Positions 36,326-49,480 of a stretch of DNA of 64,000 nt are shown piece after piece (position 1 is the first letter of the stretch; the number at the start of each line of letters is the position of its first letter). A program made the translations under genes and the position numbers. The DNA is taken from NCBI GenBank assembly GCA_963678705.1, contig OY783203.1, positions 44,454,347-44,518,346 on the forward strand. The letters are read 5' to 3'. Source of the DNA: Panorpa germanica. Its lineage: Eukaryota > Arthropoda > Insecta > Mecoptera > Panorpidae. The notes beneath the pieces were generated by a model. That model saw nothing but the letters and a program-made list of their open reading frames with translations, ran no database searches and was not told the DNA's origin.

Positions 36326-38040
36326 ATAGACTGTGTGTGATATATGGACAAAGACTTAAATGAGATAATGTAAAATTATTATTTTTCTATTATTTTTCTA
36401 TCATATTTTTATAAATACTGTCCGTAACAATATGACGTGAGGATCCATTACCTATCAGTTTAAAAAGAAAGCATACCTTTCCATCGTATGCATTTTCCAT
36501 TACATTTCTTTTACGATTCTGAAATGACTGCGTGAATATTTTAATTTAGGTCATCGAGTGATTCTTACTTATATCTGTTCACCATCTCTTGAGAAAAACA
36601 TGAGAAGATATAAAGAAGATCTAACAATTCATCGCAAATATTTTTTCACAGTAATTCATCGCAAAGCAGGTGAGCGGGATGGGTTTACGAGTATGAGAGA
36701 TGTGGAAGGAGTGGGAAGAAGTAAATATGCGATTAATTACTTGCAATGAATTGCTTCAACGTACGTGCCTTTATTGTGTAGGAGTTAACATTTTTATTAA
36801 TACTATAGACTTGTGTCTAACACATACAAGTGTAATGCAAGGTGGTATATGAATCAATAGTACGAGTCTACTCGTATGTATCAATAGATCAGGGATATAT
36901 ATTTTGTGTTTTTTCATTTTCCTTTTAAAATTAAAACCAAATACCTTTTGTGTACTATATGCTAGTTAGTAGGTAGATTTTTATTTGATTTAAATTAAAA
37001 TTAAAACATTGTATACTTAACAAATAAATCTATGTATAAAAAAGTAAAATATAATTTAACTGGTGTTAGAAAATACAATACAAGTTTCTGAAATAGATAC
37101 AGTTTGTATTATTGTAGATGTATACAGTATAGTAATAGTATATGTATACAGAAGTATATGTTGTTTGTAAGCATGACTCTCTTGTTGTTTTGACTTCATT
37201 TTTGAATGAAATGAATTACAGTCTCAGGCTCTCCGCAGTCAGTTCTCTTGCAGAGTAAGAGGGTAAGAGGGAAACACCTGTCTCACTGACCGGAAACCCT
37301 GGGCCGTTTCGTCACACTACGCGAGCTCTATGAATAACTACAGTTAAACCTTGCCCAGTACCAGTAATATACAGTTGACTTTTAGACTAAATATTACGAA
37401 TATATTCAGGATCTAGAATTTAGAAGTTGAAACTCGCATGTCAACTTGAGATAATTCATTCATACTCTTATATACCACACACACAGAGGCATACACACAC
37501 ACACATATATATATAAGTGGTGTAATTTTATAGCTGTCAACATAAAACCGTCATTGCGGTGACATTTGGCAGATATTGTGTTCCATTACTAATCTCAGAT
37601 TGTGTACTTCAGATTAACCTATTCTGTTTTCCTATTGTTTTTTTTATTATCTTGAACTATTGTTGAAAGGCCGTTTAAAAATTACCTAACTTATTGCAAC
37701 AAAACCATCTTCAAGTAAACAAAACTATATACATATCATACTCAATTCCTGGCATACTACTCACTTCTCAATATTGGTCCCTACATGATATATATCCAAT
37801 GTATTTTGTCGTTACGGCGGAAAATTCAATTAAAAATTAAAGAAAATGTATATTCTTCAGCTACGACATATGTGACACTTTTAAACTACTAATGATATTT
37901 TCTTGTTCCTTCGTTTCAAGTTTGAGCTTCAAGTATTAAGTTTGAGCTTTTAATTATTACTGTGCGTTATTAGGGAGTAATATCTCCAGTTCATTTAATC
38001 CAGATTCCTTTATTCCAGAAAAGGAAAGATTTTTATGTAT
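36326..38040. other. Non-coding stretch with a MITE piece
   Basis: It contains a related piece of the 33588 MITE at about 37515-37620 (GTGTTCCATTACTAATCTCAG), a CA/TA microsatellite at about 37478-37516, and a GC-richer patch at 37225-37335 with CGCAGTCAGTTCTCTTGCAG and CGCGAGCTC. No gene recognised. Confidence 0.45.
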
Positions 38041-38350
38041 GGCGACGACTCAGTGGGCTAGAACAATTATGCTTGACGCTGACTGCTGTGTCTTCGCGTT
38101 CGGGTTTGTCTGTTATCAAGTTTACTGGATTATGTACATGCATACTTCTAAATTTATTAGGTAGCAGTGTGGTCCACATATATATCTAATTATTATAAAG
38201 CCTCAATAAGTAGGAGAGTCGAACAGTGTGATGTGCGCAGAAGGGTCTGGTCGTGACACCACCTCGAGCCGCCATCGGTGCAGATCTTGGTGGTAGTTGC
38301 AAGGTCTTAGGGACTCAGTATCTGAAAAAGACCAAAAATAAATAAATTAA
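38041..38350 (+). mobile_element. SINE copy with diverged 3' half
   Basis: The head GGCGACGACTCAGTGGGCTA and GCTTGACGCTGACTGCTGTG, then TGTTATCAAGTTTACTGGAT and ATTAGGTAGCAGTGTGG, are family-like. The following part (CGTGACACCACCTCGAGCCG, GGTGCAGATCTTGG) departs from the consensus but ends in the usual AATAAATAAATTAAATT tail, so it may be a variant 3' module or an insertion. Confidence 0.7.
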
Positions 38351-39669
38351 ATTAAAAAATACATTGTACGGTTCTAATTCTAATAAAATAGGTAAAAGAA
38401 AGTTGAAATTAGAGACTATTTTTTAACGTAACGTAAAGGTAACTCTTTTTATCTTTAATAAACCTTAAATATTTATAACTCTGTTTAGCCGGTATATATT
38501 TCTGAAGCATTTTTTAATTTGTGAATTAGGTTCGGTTCTAAATTTCTTTAATGTTTGACTGAAACAATGAACCTGTTGAAATGAACCTGTTTCCGATGAC
38601 ACCCTTCACGACCAACCACCCTTCCAGCAAGCACTATTGTAACGTGTAATTGTTTGTGTTGAATTATCTTTGTATTATTGCGTCTAATAATTAAACAGTA
38701 CGATGAACGACTGTACGAGTCCATCAAAACACGCTACAATTTGAATCTGTAGAAGAAAAAAAACTATTTTAATAGGTACAACAGGTTAGGAAAAAATAAT
38801 AATAACGTAGGGTGAAATGTTAAAAGCAGGATGTGCTGCGGATTTTTAAAACTAATATATATTGTTATAACTTAGAATACTTTTCGTGGCATCCGCTTTA
38901 TTATAATTAACTGGCCGGGATATGAACGAAAATGGGTACATAATTTTACACGCTTATTGGACACGAGTCGAGTCAACAGAAGTGGGAGGGGTTTCAAACA
39001 CAGGGGTGAATAAGTAATTACTCGAGTTATTCTAGTTAAGAGTATTGAGAAATTCCCACAAATGAAAGTTACTGATATATTTTTTATATTTAAAGGGGTG
39101 TTGGTCTTTAATATTTAATATTTATATTTCATAAGTTTTGACAGTATTGGCAGACAGTCTTTCGAATTTCATGGTTGTACACACAATAACGTCAGTTAAA
39201 ATTCAAATTATAAAAACAATGCCCAACAAACAATTAAACAAAAATCATTATCATTTGCTTGGTGACGATGTTAGCGATAGAACACGTTAGATTAAACATA
39301 GTATAATTTTTTATGAGGTTATACACATCTTAGTCACAATAGATGTATCAATATATGCGAAGATATTATCGAAAAACCAAAAAAAAAAGAAACTAGTAAG
39401 AATAACTAAGAAACCGCATAATTTTTTAAAAAATATTTTTTTTAAATCACTTAGTCACATGTTTTAGTTTTCAGACCCTACAAACCGAAAATTTATGTGA
39501 TATACCCATATTAAACATTTATTATTATTTACTTTCCTGTTATATGTTATAAATTGTGATTTTACGCATAGTAGCTAGTTAGTAGATTATTAGACTTTAG
39601 TAATTAGTAAAAAAAAGATTCTTTTTCTTCATTATACTGTATATAAATTAAAATTTGAATACATCATAG

Positions 39670-39905
39670 ACGTAATAGACTAGAGCATTAATACTTGTAT
39701 GCAGGTTTGATCCCCAGACCATCGCTAAATGTTCTGGGTTTGGTTAATATTGAGGTTATTTGATTATGTCCACACATAACCAGAAACTTATTAGGTAATG
39801 GTGTTGTCTACATATATGAGGTCTTGACACTTTAAAAAGTGTCAACATAGATGTAATTTGTTGGTGGCAGAGCTCATCATCGTAAACTTTAAATAAATTA
39901 AACAA
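39670..39905 (+). mobile_element. SINE copy
   Basis: AGACTAGAGCATTAATACTT, GGTTTGATCCCCAGACCATC, TTCTGGGTTTGGTTA, CTTATTAGGTAATGGTGTTG, CATATATGAGGTCTTGACAC and a TTTAAATAAATTAAAC tail follow the consensus order. Confidence 0.8.
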
Positions 39906-40145
39906 ATGAATATGTTTCTTTTCTGTTGTTCATTTTTAAACTTCTGACCTTAGGGCTGTAGCAAAGTCATCAAGCTGTCAATTTGCTTGATGGAAAATGG
40001 GACCCTGATTGAAGCACGCCTGCAATAGGGAAAGTAACTGTTTCATGGTGGTATATTTACTGAATAATATTGAGGTTTTTTTTGGACTTTTGTCATCTGG
40101 TAACCATTATATTTAGATCCAGTTTGCCACTGCATTTATATGCAT

Positions 40146-40312
40146 ATACGAGGTGGGGCTATTAAATAACGAGACTGACGCTCTAGAAAATATTATTTTG
40201 ATTTCATAAAACTTACATATTATCACCTTCAATATATACCCCTCCTTTATCCCTACAACGCTCCATGCGAATCTTCCATTGTTCGGAACAGTCCTGGAAG
40301 TATAAGGGGCAG
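40146..40312 (-). mobile_element. Mariner 3' end with terminal inverted repeat
   Basis: The end is CGAGGTGGGGCTATTAAATA followed by ACGAGACTGACG, next to a TA dinucleotide. On the minus strand the adjoining relic reads QDCSEQWKIRMERCRDKGGV then YIEGDN, the conserved C terminus of many insect mariners (usually ERCIDRGGEYIEGD). Only this end is present. Confidence 0.85.
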
Positions 40313-41152
40313 TTTAGTATCAGTATGCTCCGAACAGTTTTAGAATTAAACTTACATTTAATAAAATATAACGGACGTTACATCAGTTAAAAATTATTGA
40401 AATTTACATCTATATTCAAAATGTAAATTAGTAGATAAGCGATAGCTTAGTTACAATATAAAAAAAGTTAAAAAAAAGTTTACATAGGACAGAATGATTT
40501 TTGAAATTTTGAGATTTTTGCAGTACCGCCTACAATCGTTTAGTAGATATTTCCTGCTTAACTTGACGTAAATTTATACTCAGGCTTCTCAGTTATTCGA
40601 AGCGTTATACATTTTACAATAATTTTATTAAATTGTAATTATCCACACATTTAAAATAAAATTCCATAAAGCAATGCAACCATTTATTTCTGATTAATCT
40701 GTCCCTTTCATCCTCTTTCTCCCCTTCCCACTAAGTTAGGTCGAGTTAAGTTAACCCTAACGTCACATTATTAAGTTGCTCGTAACGCAGTTCCTAACTT
40801 CAGCAACAATTGGCTTCGGTTCACTGCTCTCTTCGCTTACAATTAGTGTGGGTGACGTCGACGCCACCCTTCGTAAATACTTACAATTGTTCATTTAATA
40901 GTTCCCTTTTAATTTCACCTTATAGTCATACTCGCGTGATAAGCTCCACTATATAATTGACATGAGCAAACTTTAGCGAAGGATTTGGTATGAGTATATT
41001 TGGTAAATAAACAATTTAATTTAAATTTCATAGACATAATTTACAAATTTGTATAATTTTCATAATTGGTATAATTTACACGTTTCCAAATTTTATAAAC
41101 AAATAATTTGTTTTACTTCATTTAAAATATTACACTTTGTAACACCCAGTAG

Positions 41153-41330
41153 ATGATTCGTATGGGTTCGATCCCCAGAGCAGAGTTATATTTTCTGGGT
41201 TGTTAACAATTTAAATTAATTATGTGGATACATAATCATAAACTTGAGGCCATGACATCACAAAAACTGTCTGCATACGAGAATGTTGTCGATGATACGA
41301 CTCAGCATCGAATATATATTATTTGTTACC
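41153..41330 (+). mobile_element. SINE copy lacking the A-box head
   Basis: GGGTTCGATCCCCAGAGCAG, ATTTTCTGGGTTGTTA, GATACATAATCATAAACTTG, AGGCCATGACATCACA and ACGACTCAGCATCG follow the family order. The part left of the B box is lost. Confidence 0.8.
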
Positions 41331-43700
41331 CCTCTTACTAGTTCTTGGTGGTGTCCCTGTAACGCTACAATATTTATTTAATTGCTATTATAATAATAAT
41401 TATAAATAAAAGTGTGGAAATATAAATAGAATGAGTTTTATAGTAATATTACTCGCCTAGCATGATTAAAAATTTAAACCGTAACGAAACCAAACAATAT
41501 CAAAAAATCAAATGAGGTTTTTATTTTGTTTTAAAAATGTTGGGGCTGTCACCCCACTTGTAGCATTCAATGAATTTGAACGTTTGCCCATAAACCGTAT
41601 AATTATATGCTACAGTATTTTACAAATATATTTCACACTTGCATTTCATTTGTTCCCATACTATATTATAATATATAACAGTAGTGCTCAAAGTGTGGCT
41701 CAGGACACTTATTAATTTGTAGGCTAGGTTATTTAAATGTAGGTTAGGTATTCAAAATATATTGTGTGTAAATTTTATTTTTGAAGATAAACGAGAGACA
41801 GTTTTTAATTGTAGATTACTATATGTCTCGTATATAAAGAAATGAATTGAATTAGTTTTTTAACATTTGTTAACTTGAAAGAGAAATGAGAAATAAAGTA
41901 AACAGATTGTAAGACCAAAAACGCTTATACAATAAAATTCATTACTACAGTTTTAATATTATTGATAAAGATGAATAAAATATAGTAATACAATTTTTCA
42001 CTCGCTCCAATTTCACTTAATTTTATTGATTATTCGGCACAGACTCGCATCGGGCAACATGATAAGGAGAGGGTCAAAGTGTAAAAGGGGCGCCCACTGT
42101 AATTTAATTCCAAGTAATTCTTAGATAAATGGACGGCGCCAAATCATCATCTCGCATCTACTACAAATTTCTCTCAAACTGGCATTGATACGGGGACAAA
42201 ATTTACACACCAATTGTTATGGAGAACTAACTAATTTGAGATAGACCTAGCACTTAAAATCGCTGCAAAACAATAGAGAGGAACATGTTATAGTTGCTTC
42301 TTCCGGAATGCACCCCGAATAAATTGTTTCTTTTGCAGCTATAAACTAGAGTGGGAGAATTCGACGATGTCATGACAGGATGATCCAGTACGTTATCATT
42401 AAGTTACAAAAAAGCATTGATAGGCGAATCAAATCTGTTAGTTCGCTATAATGATTATAGTACCGCAAGAAGGACGTTCTATATTTATACTAATTCCCAG
42501 ATAGGTCATTTTATAGCTTTAATAGCAATAGAAAAGGTTACAGAATGTTATAAATAAATAGAAAGGTAACTTTTTGAAGTTAAATAAATCTTAATTATAC
42601 TTAGTAACTGTATTTAACATGCAATTAGTGGCACAATTGTTCAATAAGTATCTTTCTGTTCAACAAACACGATTATGATCATACAAATATAATACAAACG
42701 ATTATATCTTTCTGGTTATCACTGCTATGAGTGCACCGCACGCATGAAGTGGGAAGTGGCTACTGAATTCACCCACATACTGGTTTTATTTTGATATGTC
42801 AAATATGAGTAACAACACAAATTTACCCCAACAATATATCAAAAAATGCGTTAAACCGAGGGTCATGGAAAATAATGATACTTTGATTTTATGTAAGCCA
42901 GAAAATATTGTAATGTTACGGTTGAACACAATTTGATTGCATTTTAAAACGCGACTAAAGTGTAAATTTCGTTCCAGTGTTTTTATAAATATTGTTGAAA
43001 GCGGTGTTGGTGTTCATGGATATTGATGTTGTTGATGTTGATGTTGATGCAAGCGCCAACATCAACAATGCTTATATTATACAGTGAGCGCACAGTAATC
43101 TTACATCTCACACTGTACCATATAAAGTTTAATTGTCGAATCATATATTGAGATCGTTTGTATGTGTTTGAAAATTGCAATGACTTGTCATTGTTAGTTC
43201 CATATACTCGTAAAATGGAATTTATATAATAGTTATGTACATGTTTACAACTTAACAGTGCACGAGTATACCATAGTAATATAGTTACAAATATTTTATG
43301 TGCTACGAATACATTGACTGTATTATTCTGTTTTTATTGCTTTATGAAAGTTGTCAATTTGCTACAATTAATTTTTATTTTACTGATAATAATGCTTTCT
43401 CTACTATGATTATATTAAATTACCGCTGCTTATTATTTTAATTTATGATCATAAAAATGTCAAAACTCAGCGAATACTCGTAAACAGAACCTGAACTCCA
43501 TGGACCACCATTTTTCAGTATTATGTAGATTTATAAGCAAAAATTATTTTGAACTATTTACTATTAAATTAGTTCCCTCTCCAAGATTGAAGATTTTTTC
43601 AGGCAAGATATTATTAAAACATTGAAACATCAAAATAACTCTATTTGCGACTGGATTGGGCACAACACACACTGATTGTTTTTCATATTTTGGTTTTCAT
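41331..43700. other. Non-coding stretch
   Basis: Nothing recognisable beyond a GATGTT/TTGATG triplet-rich patch at about 43007-43060, which gives an Asn/Ile-rich open frame on the minus strand by chance, and a GC-richer line at 42040-42110. Confidence 0.5.
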
Positions 43701-43706
43701 GACGTG

Positions 43707-43920
43707 TCTAGATTCAGTGGACGAGAGCGTTGTGCTTGACTGCTGTGCCTCTGGGTTTGGTTGTTATCAAAATGATTATGTACAAACAATATATAAACTT
43801 ATTATGCATTGGTGTAGTACACATTATGAGGCCACGACACCACAAACACATAGTAGAAGGTCGTCGGTGATAGGATTCAGCATCGGAAATAAGCTTACGT
43901 TAAATAAAATAAACTTAAAA
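43707..43920 (+). mobile_element. SINE copy
   Basis: TTCAGTGGACGAGAGCGTTG, GCTTGACTGCTGTGCCTCTG, TGAGGCCACGACACCACAAA, AGAAGGTCGTCGGTGATAGG, TTCAGCATCGGAAATAAG and a TTAAATAAAATAAA tail. The B box is deleted. Confidence 0.85.
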
Positions 43921-44915
43921 AAAATGACTGGAGTCATGAAAATTTAATATGGCTCTTTTATTATCAATACGAGTATGCTCTCTTTATTTAAATTTATTAT
44001 ATAATCTGTATTATAATCAGAGCGTTCTTTATAGATGACTAGACTTCTCTAAATAAAATAGTTTTTGGTGCAGACATGAAGATGTCTTTGACGTCATCTC
44101 CGACATTTTTTTCAGAATTTTTCAGTGGTTTTCTAAATATGGTGATGGTAAAGAATTTTGTAGTCTGTATTAAAGTAATCGTCGACTATTCAGCACCGAA
44201 AACAGTCAACGGATTTAATTTTTGAATGAAACATAGAAGAGAAGAAAAGTCGTATGCAGCGATACCTACATGTTTTGTTGTATAAATGTATTTACTGACG
44301 GCACTATCAGCATTTTAGCAAGAGTTGTTTTTTTGAACCAAGCATCGCTAAGAAACGACCGGAGGTTGGCAGTAACGCATGTAGGCGATTAATCGTACAG
44401 ATGCTGCTACATGCAAAAATCCAATGTGTTGACTACTTTCTGTTTATTAGTTCTCTGATCTCTGTAGTCTCAGATTTGGTCACTCTGAATACATTTGTCG
44501 TACTACTTTTTGAATATTCTTTTATTGACAATCTTTAACTTCTTATGTATCGTTGATCACTTGAGTTAGTCTAAGAGTTAATCTTCATAAGTAGGGGTAC
44601 ACTACAGTCAAGTCTATCGGTTTAAAAATTTATTTAATTAGCGTCAACAATTTAGAAGCTATCAGCTAGCAATATTTGTAATATTAAGTGTACTGTAAGA
44701 AACATTGATGAAAATACCTTTAGACGCCGATTAATTAGAGATGTGTACAGATTTAAAAACTTCATGAGTGAACTGAAACAGATTCAGGTAGTATTCAACT
44801 TTTGTATGAATACGCAATTAATGACCCACCCAAGTCGCCTCGTGAGAACCCCGCTTTAGGCCGTCTGCACATGGGTCAACTGTTTGCAAACGGGAGCCCC
44901 GAATCTGCCCGAACT

Positions 44916-45149
44916 GTGTTGTTAGGGAGAGAACGAACGTGTGTACGGGAGAGAACACACACGGTACGAACGAAACTAAACCGATTTGAAATTGGTTTTG
45001 AGCGACAATTACGTCGCAGGGCAATTACGTTGCATGCTTTTGATGGTGACATAATGAGCAGAGATGTGCACAAATACTATTCAAAAGTATTTAAATACAT
45101 ACATATATACAAATACCTCATAATACGACACAATAAAATCCCTAAAAAT
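44916..45149. repeat. Perfect tandem duplication, unit 1
   Basis: Starts GTGTTGTTAGGGAGAGAACG and ends AAAATCCCTAAAAAT. It is identical base for base, as far as I can read, to 45153-45386; only GTA separates the two. Confidence 0.95.
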
Positions 45150-45152
45150 GTA

Positions 45153-45386
45153 GTGTTGTTAGGGAGAGAACGAACGTGTGTACGGGAGAGAACACACACG
45201 GTACGAACGAAACTAAACCGATTTGAAATTGGTTTTGAGCGACAATTACGTCGCAGGGCAATTACGTTGCATGCTTTTGATGGTGACATAATGAGCAGAG
45301 ATGTGCACAAATACTATTCAAAAGTATTTAAATACATACATATATACAAATACCTCATAATACGACACAATAAAATCCCTAAAAAT
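45153..45386. repeat. Perfect tandem duplication, unit 2
   Basis: Second identical 234-bp unit. The absence of any difference implies a very recent duplication or an assembly artefact. Confidence 0.95.
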
Positions 45387-45420
45387 AATAAAATGTTAAA
45401 AATTCTATAGAGTCACGAAA

Positions 45421-46994
45421 CATTGCTCGACATGACTAGTTTTTCGTTTTCGATGGAAACTTCATTCGCGGCGTGTGGCATTTCACCCGTGTTATGTTTT
45501 TGAAGAAAGTACAAGTTGACTAAAGGTCTAAACTCTTCAAGTTTAACTCAACTCAACAACTTTCTTCTTATAACATTTAATTACGATAGATAATCTACTT
45601 TTCTTACAACATCTCGCCGGTATTCGGTATCAACTCGGTTTCGCAATATTTCACGAAGTTAGTTAAAACAAACAAACCTTAATGTTCATGACTGCTCGAC
45701 ACTCAGATTAAGTCCAACTAGTTCTGTACGTAAAAGATTAATCGCGCAATAATACATATAATCACTTGCATTAATTATTTTTTTGCAATTGACTTTTTTT
45801 TATAATTCTTTTTTTATTATTTATATCTACGTATTAAAAGTATCACATAACTGTCAAAGAAATAAGTGTGCTAATTTAAATCGTAAGCATAGATAATTGT
45901 ACAACCACTACATGTACAAGTTGGAGTATATTTGATAGACTGCTATCGGATTAAATTTATATTTTATTTTATTTGTGTTGCTGCAACTGCTACAGTTACT
46001 GAGAACTGAGAACGTATATAGCAATTAGCGGGTTTGCTTTTCGCGCATTCTTGTCTGTTAATATACGAGAAATGCGAGATGACAGTTTAGTTGTCAGTGA
46101 TTATTTTTGTTTTTAGTGAAAACTTCAACTAGATAATCAACTATTTATAGATAAGAATTTATTAATTAATATTGAAATAAATTTTTAAATTAACAAACTT
46201 AAAAGTAAACTGTCAAGTAATAAATAATATAAAAATATTCTGGAATGCCTGTTTGTCAAGTTTATTAGTTTCTTAGATAACATAATCATTACCGCTCAAA
46301 ACGACAATAAATGCTTCAAAAATGAACACTAGTCCGAATCGACTGCGTACTTCACCGACGTAAATAATTCTATATTTAGGTGTATATTTTTAGGATACTA
46401 TCTAAAATCAGGTCCATGAAAGAAGCAAACAAATCGTGAAATATAAGATAGCTGTTATGCACATCTCATCCTATGCAAGTGTGTATAAAAGTTTTAATAA
46501 CCTTGAACTGTTTAAGGAAATATTAAAAATAATAATATGATCACTTCACAAGTGCTTCCCTTTGAATTCAGACCTTAACCTCATGTCGCGGAAATCCTGC
46601 AAAACACTCAAGCAATTAAAAATAATATTGGTATTAGTTATTAATGAATATATCATTTAAAGATCCCCATCTATTTCTTGATGAAGTGAAAAACATGCAT
46701 TTATATGAAGATCAAAAATAAGATGTCAAGCAAGTCGTTACCTGTCAAATATAAGTTGCTGCGACACTCGTCGGGTTGACAAATAAAAGTGATAGTTTCT
46801 ATAAATAGCATAATGCGAGTGCATTCTATATACTCGTAGTGTAACCTGTAAAAGATATTTGCGTTTATAAGTATCAAAATAAAACTTAGTACATACATAC
46901 AATATAAATTCAAACGATTTAGATTTTCATTATTTTGCCAAGGTCTTCAAGACAAAACAAGTCTGAGTTAAAACGTACTTCACGTTTGGTCTCC
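45421..46994. other. Non-coding stretch
   Basis: AT-rich; nothing recognised. Confidence 0.5.
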
Positions 46995-47370
46995 ACCTGG
47001 TGGAAGAAGAGGATATTATGGATAATAGAAAAAGATGTAGAAATGTAGTAGCAGAAGAAGATGAAGAATATGGAGAAGATCGACGAAGAGAAGGTCAAAA
47101 TAACCAGATAATCAGGGATGTAAAGAAATTAAAATGGGCACAAGATTCAAGCTAGGAAATGAAGACAGGAGAAACAGATATATCAGAAGTGAGGAAGAGA
47201 GAACATGCAGGATATGTGGGGAGGAGAAAAGCTAAAGCTCATGAGGAGAGGGTTTAAAGCAGAATAACTCAGAAGAAAAATGATGCTAGCAAAGAGAGAA
47301 TGAAGAAGATGGATGATGGAAGTTAGAAGGAGGAAAAGAGGAAGGAAGAGCAAAATCAATATAACTAGTT
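46995..47370 (+). mobile_element. LINE ORF2 3'-end fossil (purine-rich)
   Basis: One plus-strand frame reads RFKLGNEDRRNRYIRSEEER followed by TCRICGEEKS, then stops. This resembles the CxxC zinc-knuckle segment near the C terminus of insect non-LTR retrotransposon ORF2 (pattern EE.TCR.CG.E.E...H). The start of the knuckle is kept and the distal His/Cys part is broken by stops. The flanks are Glu/Lys/Arg-rich in several frames. The clade is not assigned. Confidence 0.6.
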
Positions 47371-49325
47371 TGTAAGAACGTAAATGTTCAATATACACAC
47401 ATACATGTACAAGAATTATACATACATACAGTGAGTTAAAGCAATCACAATTCCTAAAGTACCTAATGTATGCGTATACATTAGCTTTGCGTATGACTAG
47501 CTTTGTTTCGGCTATTGTATTGTATGTGTTTATTATTTATTTAGGTTTTTGGGAATAGTATAGAAAACCGATGATGTTCTTTTCACTTTTTTTTACTAAT
47601 ATACTCCTTTTCCATTTTATTATTATTTTGATGCTATAAGTGATTCTTGCAATGAAGGTGTTCCGTTAGTTGAAGAAGGTTAAAAACTAGACAACTAAAT
47701 AAACGTAAACGAATGAAAAGGCAACGATCACAGCTATATTTAAATTCAATCAAATGTCTGATTAGATAAATATCAACAGAAAGGAATAGTTCATTTATTA
47801 AAAAAATAACACAATTAAAAATGTATCATTTTATGCACAATTTGAAAACAATCAAAATATTTATTTCAATTTCAGAAATACTCGTAATTATGAAATAACC
47901 TTTACCCTTTTAAATAACCTTAACCTTAAAATTAAATATATATAGAAGGTTAAACATGTATACAGTGAAGTTCAGCTCATCCACTCTTGACTGCTCTTGG
48001 GTAACTAGTAACTACTGGTAGTATCCGTAGTATCAGATCATCAGACCATCAGGTCTATCAGACGCCCATATGTTGATGTTTACACAGTCAGTCGAATGTA
48101 CGGAATGTGCGAGATCCACAAAATCAAGGATTGCACGGATTGCATGGATTGCATGGTCGATAGAGGGCGACCAATTACTCGTACACGAATTCGTCGACCT
48201 CAAGTGTCCGTGACCTGTTTATGTTACTTTTGCTGTTATATTGTATGTCAACAAATGCTTTCTTATTTGTTAACTGTACAGTATATACCATAGTGGTTTA
48301 TTTGTTAACGTAAATCATATCGAACGCTTGAAGATATGAATGAAAGCAGTAATCAAAAACGAAATTATTTTGTTCGTTCATGTTTAGATCGAAAGCAGAT
48401 TTTCTGTATCATTTTGTAACAAATATTTGTTTTACCCCACTGAAAATTGTAAGTAAGAAAACTTAGGGAACTACATATTTTTACTTATTCCGAAAATGCG
48501 GAATAAGTCTTACCTTGTTGCGCTTCAATAATTTGTTAATTGATAATTATCAATTCATTTAAATTATTCATTTTTTCTGACCAGATAAGTTCTAGTTAGA
48601 TTTATCGCTACTAGAGTGAAAATGTTCGTGTTCGTGTAGGGATACATAAATGTTTGCCTTGTCAATACAAACTATGTGTACAGCTATACATATTCATACG
48701 AATCTTCCCCGAAGTATGGAATTGTTAAGATACTCGCTAATAGTTTGTTTAGACTTATAAAGACAAATAGCACTAATGTGTATACTACACATACGAGTAT
48801 ACTACTCGTGAACCTTAGAGTATGGTATAGACAAACGAGAGCCATTAAGTATTTACAATATTGATTCTTTAGTCACAATGAATCATTAATCCTGTCAAGA
48901 AATGTTTTGTAGTACGTTACATAGTAATATTTATTGTTTACTTAACAATTTATTTAATACGTCAAAGGTGTCAATTTTAATATATTAGTATATTTGATAT
49001 ATTTAGAAACAAAACAAAGAGAACATATTGAAATAAAATAATTAATCACTTATAATAGTAAAACTATTATTATCACAAGTTACTATCGCTTGGAATTTTA
49101 AGTGATACTATTTGCCAACATAAAATGCCAAGTATTGCATTTAGCAGATCGACAGATTAAGAAGTTGAAATGTCACTATGAACTTTACATCTATATATTT
49201 ATTTGTATTATAATTTTGATATATGAATCGAACAGCGGTGCTATATTTTCTAAGTTTGTTAACAAAATTAATTTGATTATGATCTCTCATAATTATAATA
49301 TTTATAAGACATCAGTTTTGTGTAT
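47371..49325. other. Non-coding stretch
   Basis: Nothing recognised except a small tandem GGATTGCAT repeat at about 48126-48155. Confidence 0.5.
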
Positions 49326-49327
49326 AC

Positions 49328-49480
49328 AGGGTGTCTCCAAAGTCACACGTCAAACTGACACCTGAGGTAGACCTGCCTCAGATGCATCGAATAAGCCTAA
49401 CATGATCTTAGCAAAAGTCGCATGGGTTTCCAGATATCGTTAGTTTAAAGTTTTTTTTAAAATTCTCCATTTTTTAACAT
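49328..49480. mobile_element. Possible DNA-transposon end
   Basis: ACAGGGTGTCTCCAAAGTCA followed by CACGTCAAACTGACACC resembles the left end of insect DNA transposons that begin CAGGGTGTC. The opposite end was not found. Confidence 0.35.

Larger units (their letters stand above)
44840..45420 (+). repeat. Open frame over a perfect tandem duplication, probable DNA-element remnant
   Basis: A 202-codon open frame (44802-45410) exists only because a 234-bp segment is duplicated with an offset of 237 bases, a multiple of three, so the frame continues. The upstream part (CCGTCTGCACATGGGTCAAC, GTTTGCAAACGGGAGCCCCG) resembles GC-rich ends of insect DNA transposons. The predicted peptide (for example TKLNRFEIGFERQLRRRA) matches nothing I know, and the opposite strand is also open over 65-77 codons, which argues against coding. 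Confidence 0.4.

Noticed and set aside
42983-43180. 65-codon minus-strand Asn/Ile-rich frame
   Set aside because: It comes from a GATGTT-type triplet-rich patch; no start context or conservation signal.
44802-45410. 202-codon frame as a protein gene
   Set aside because: It is long only through a perfect tandem duplication; the antisense strand is also open and the peptide resembles nothing known.
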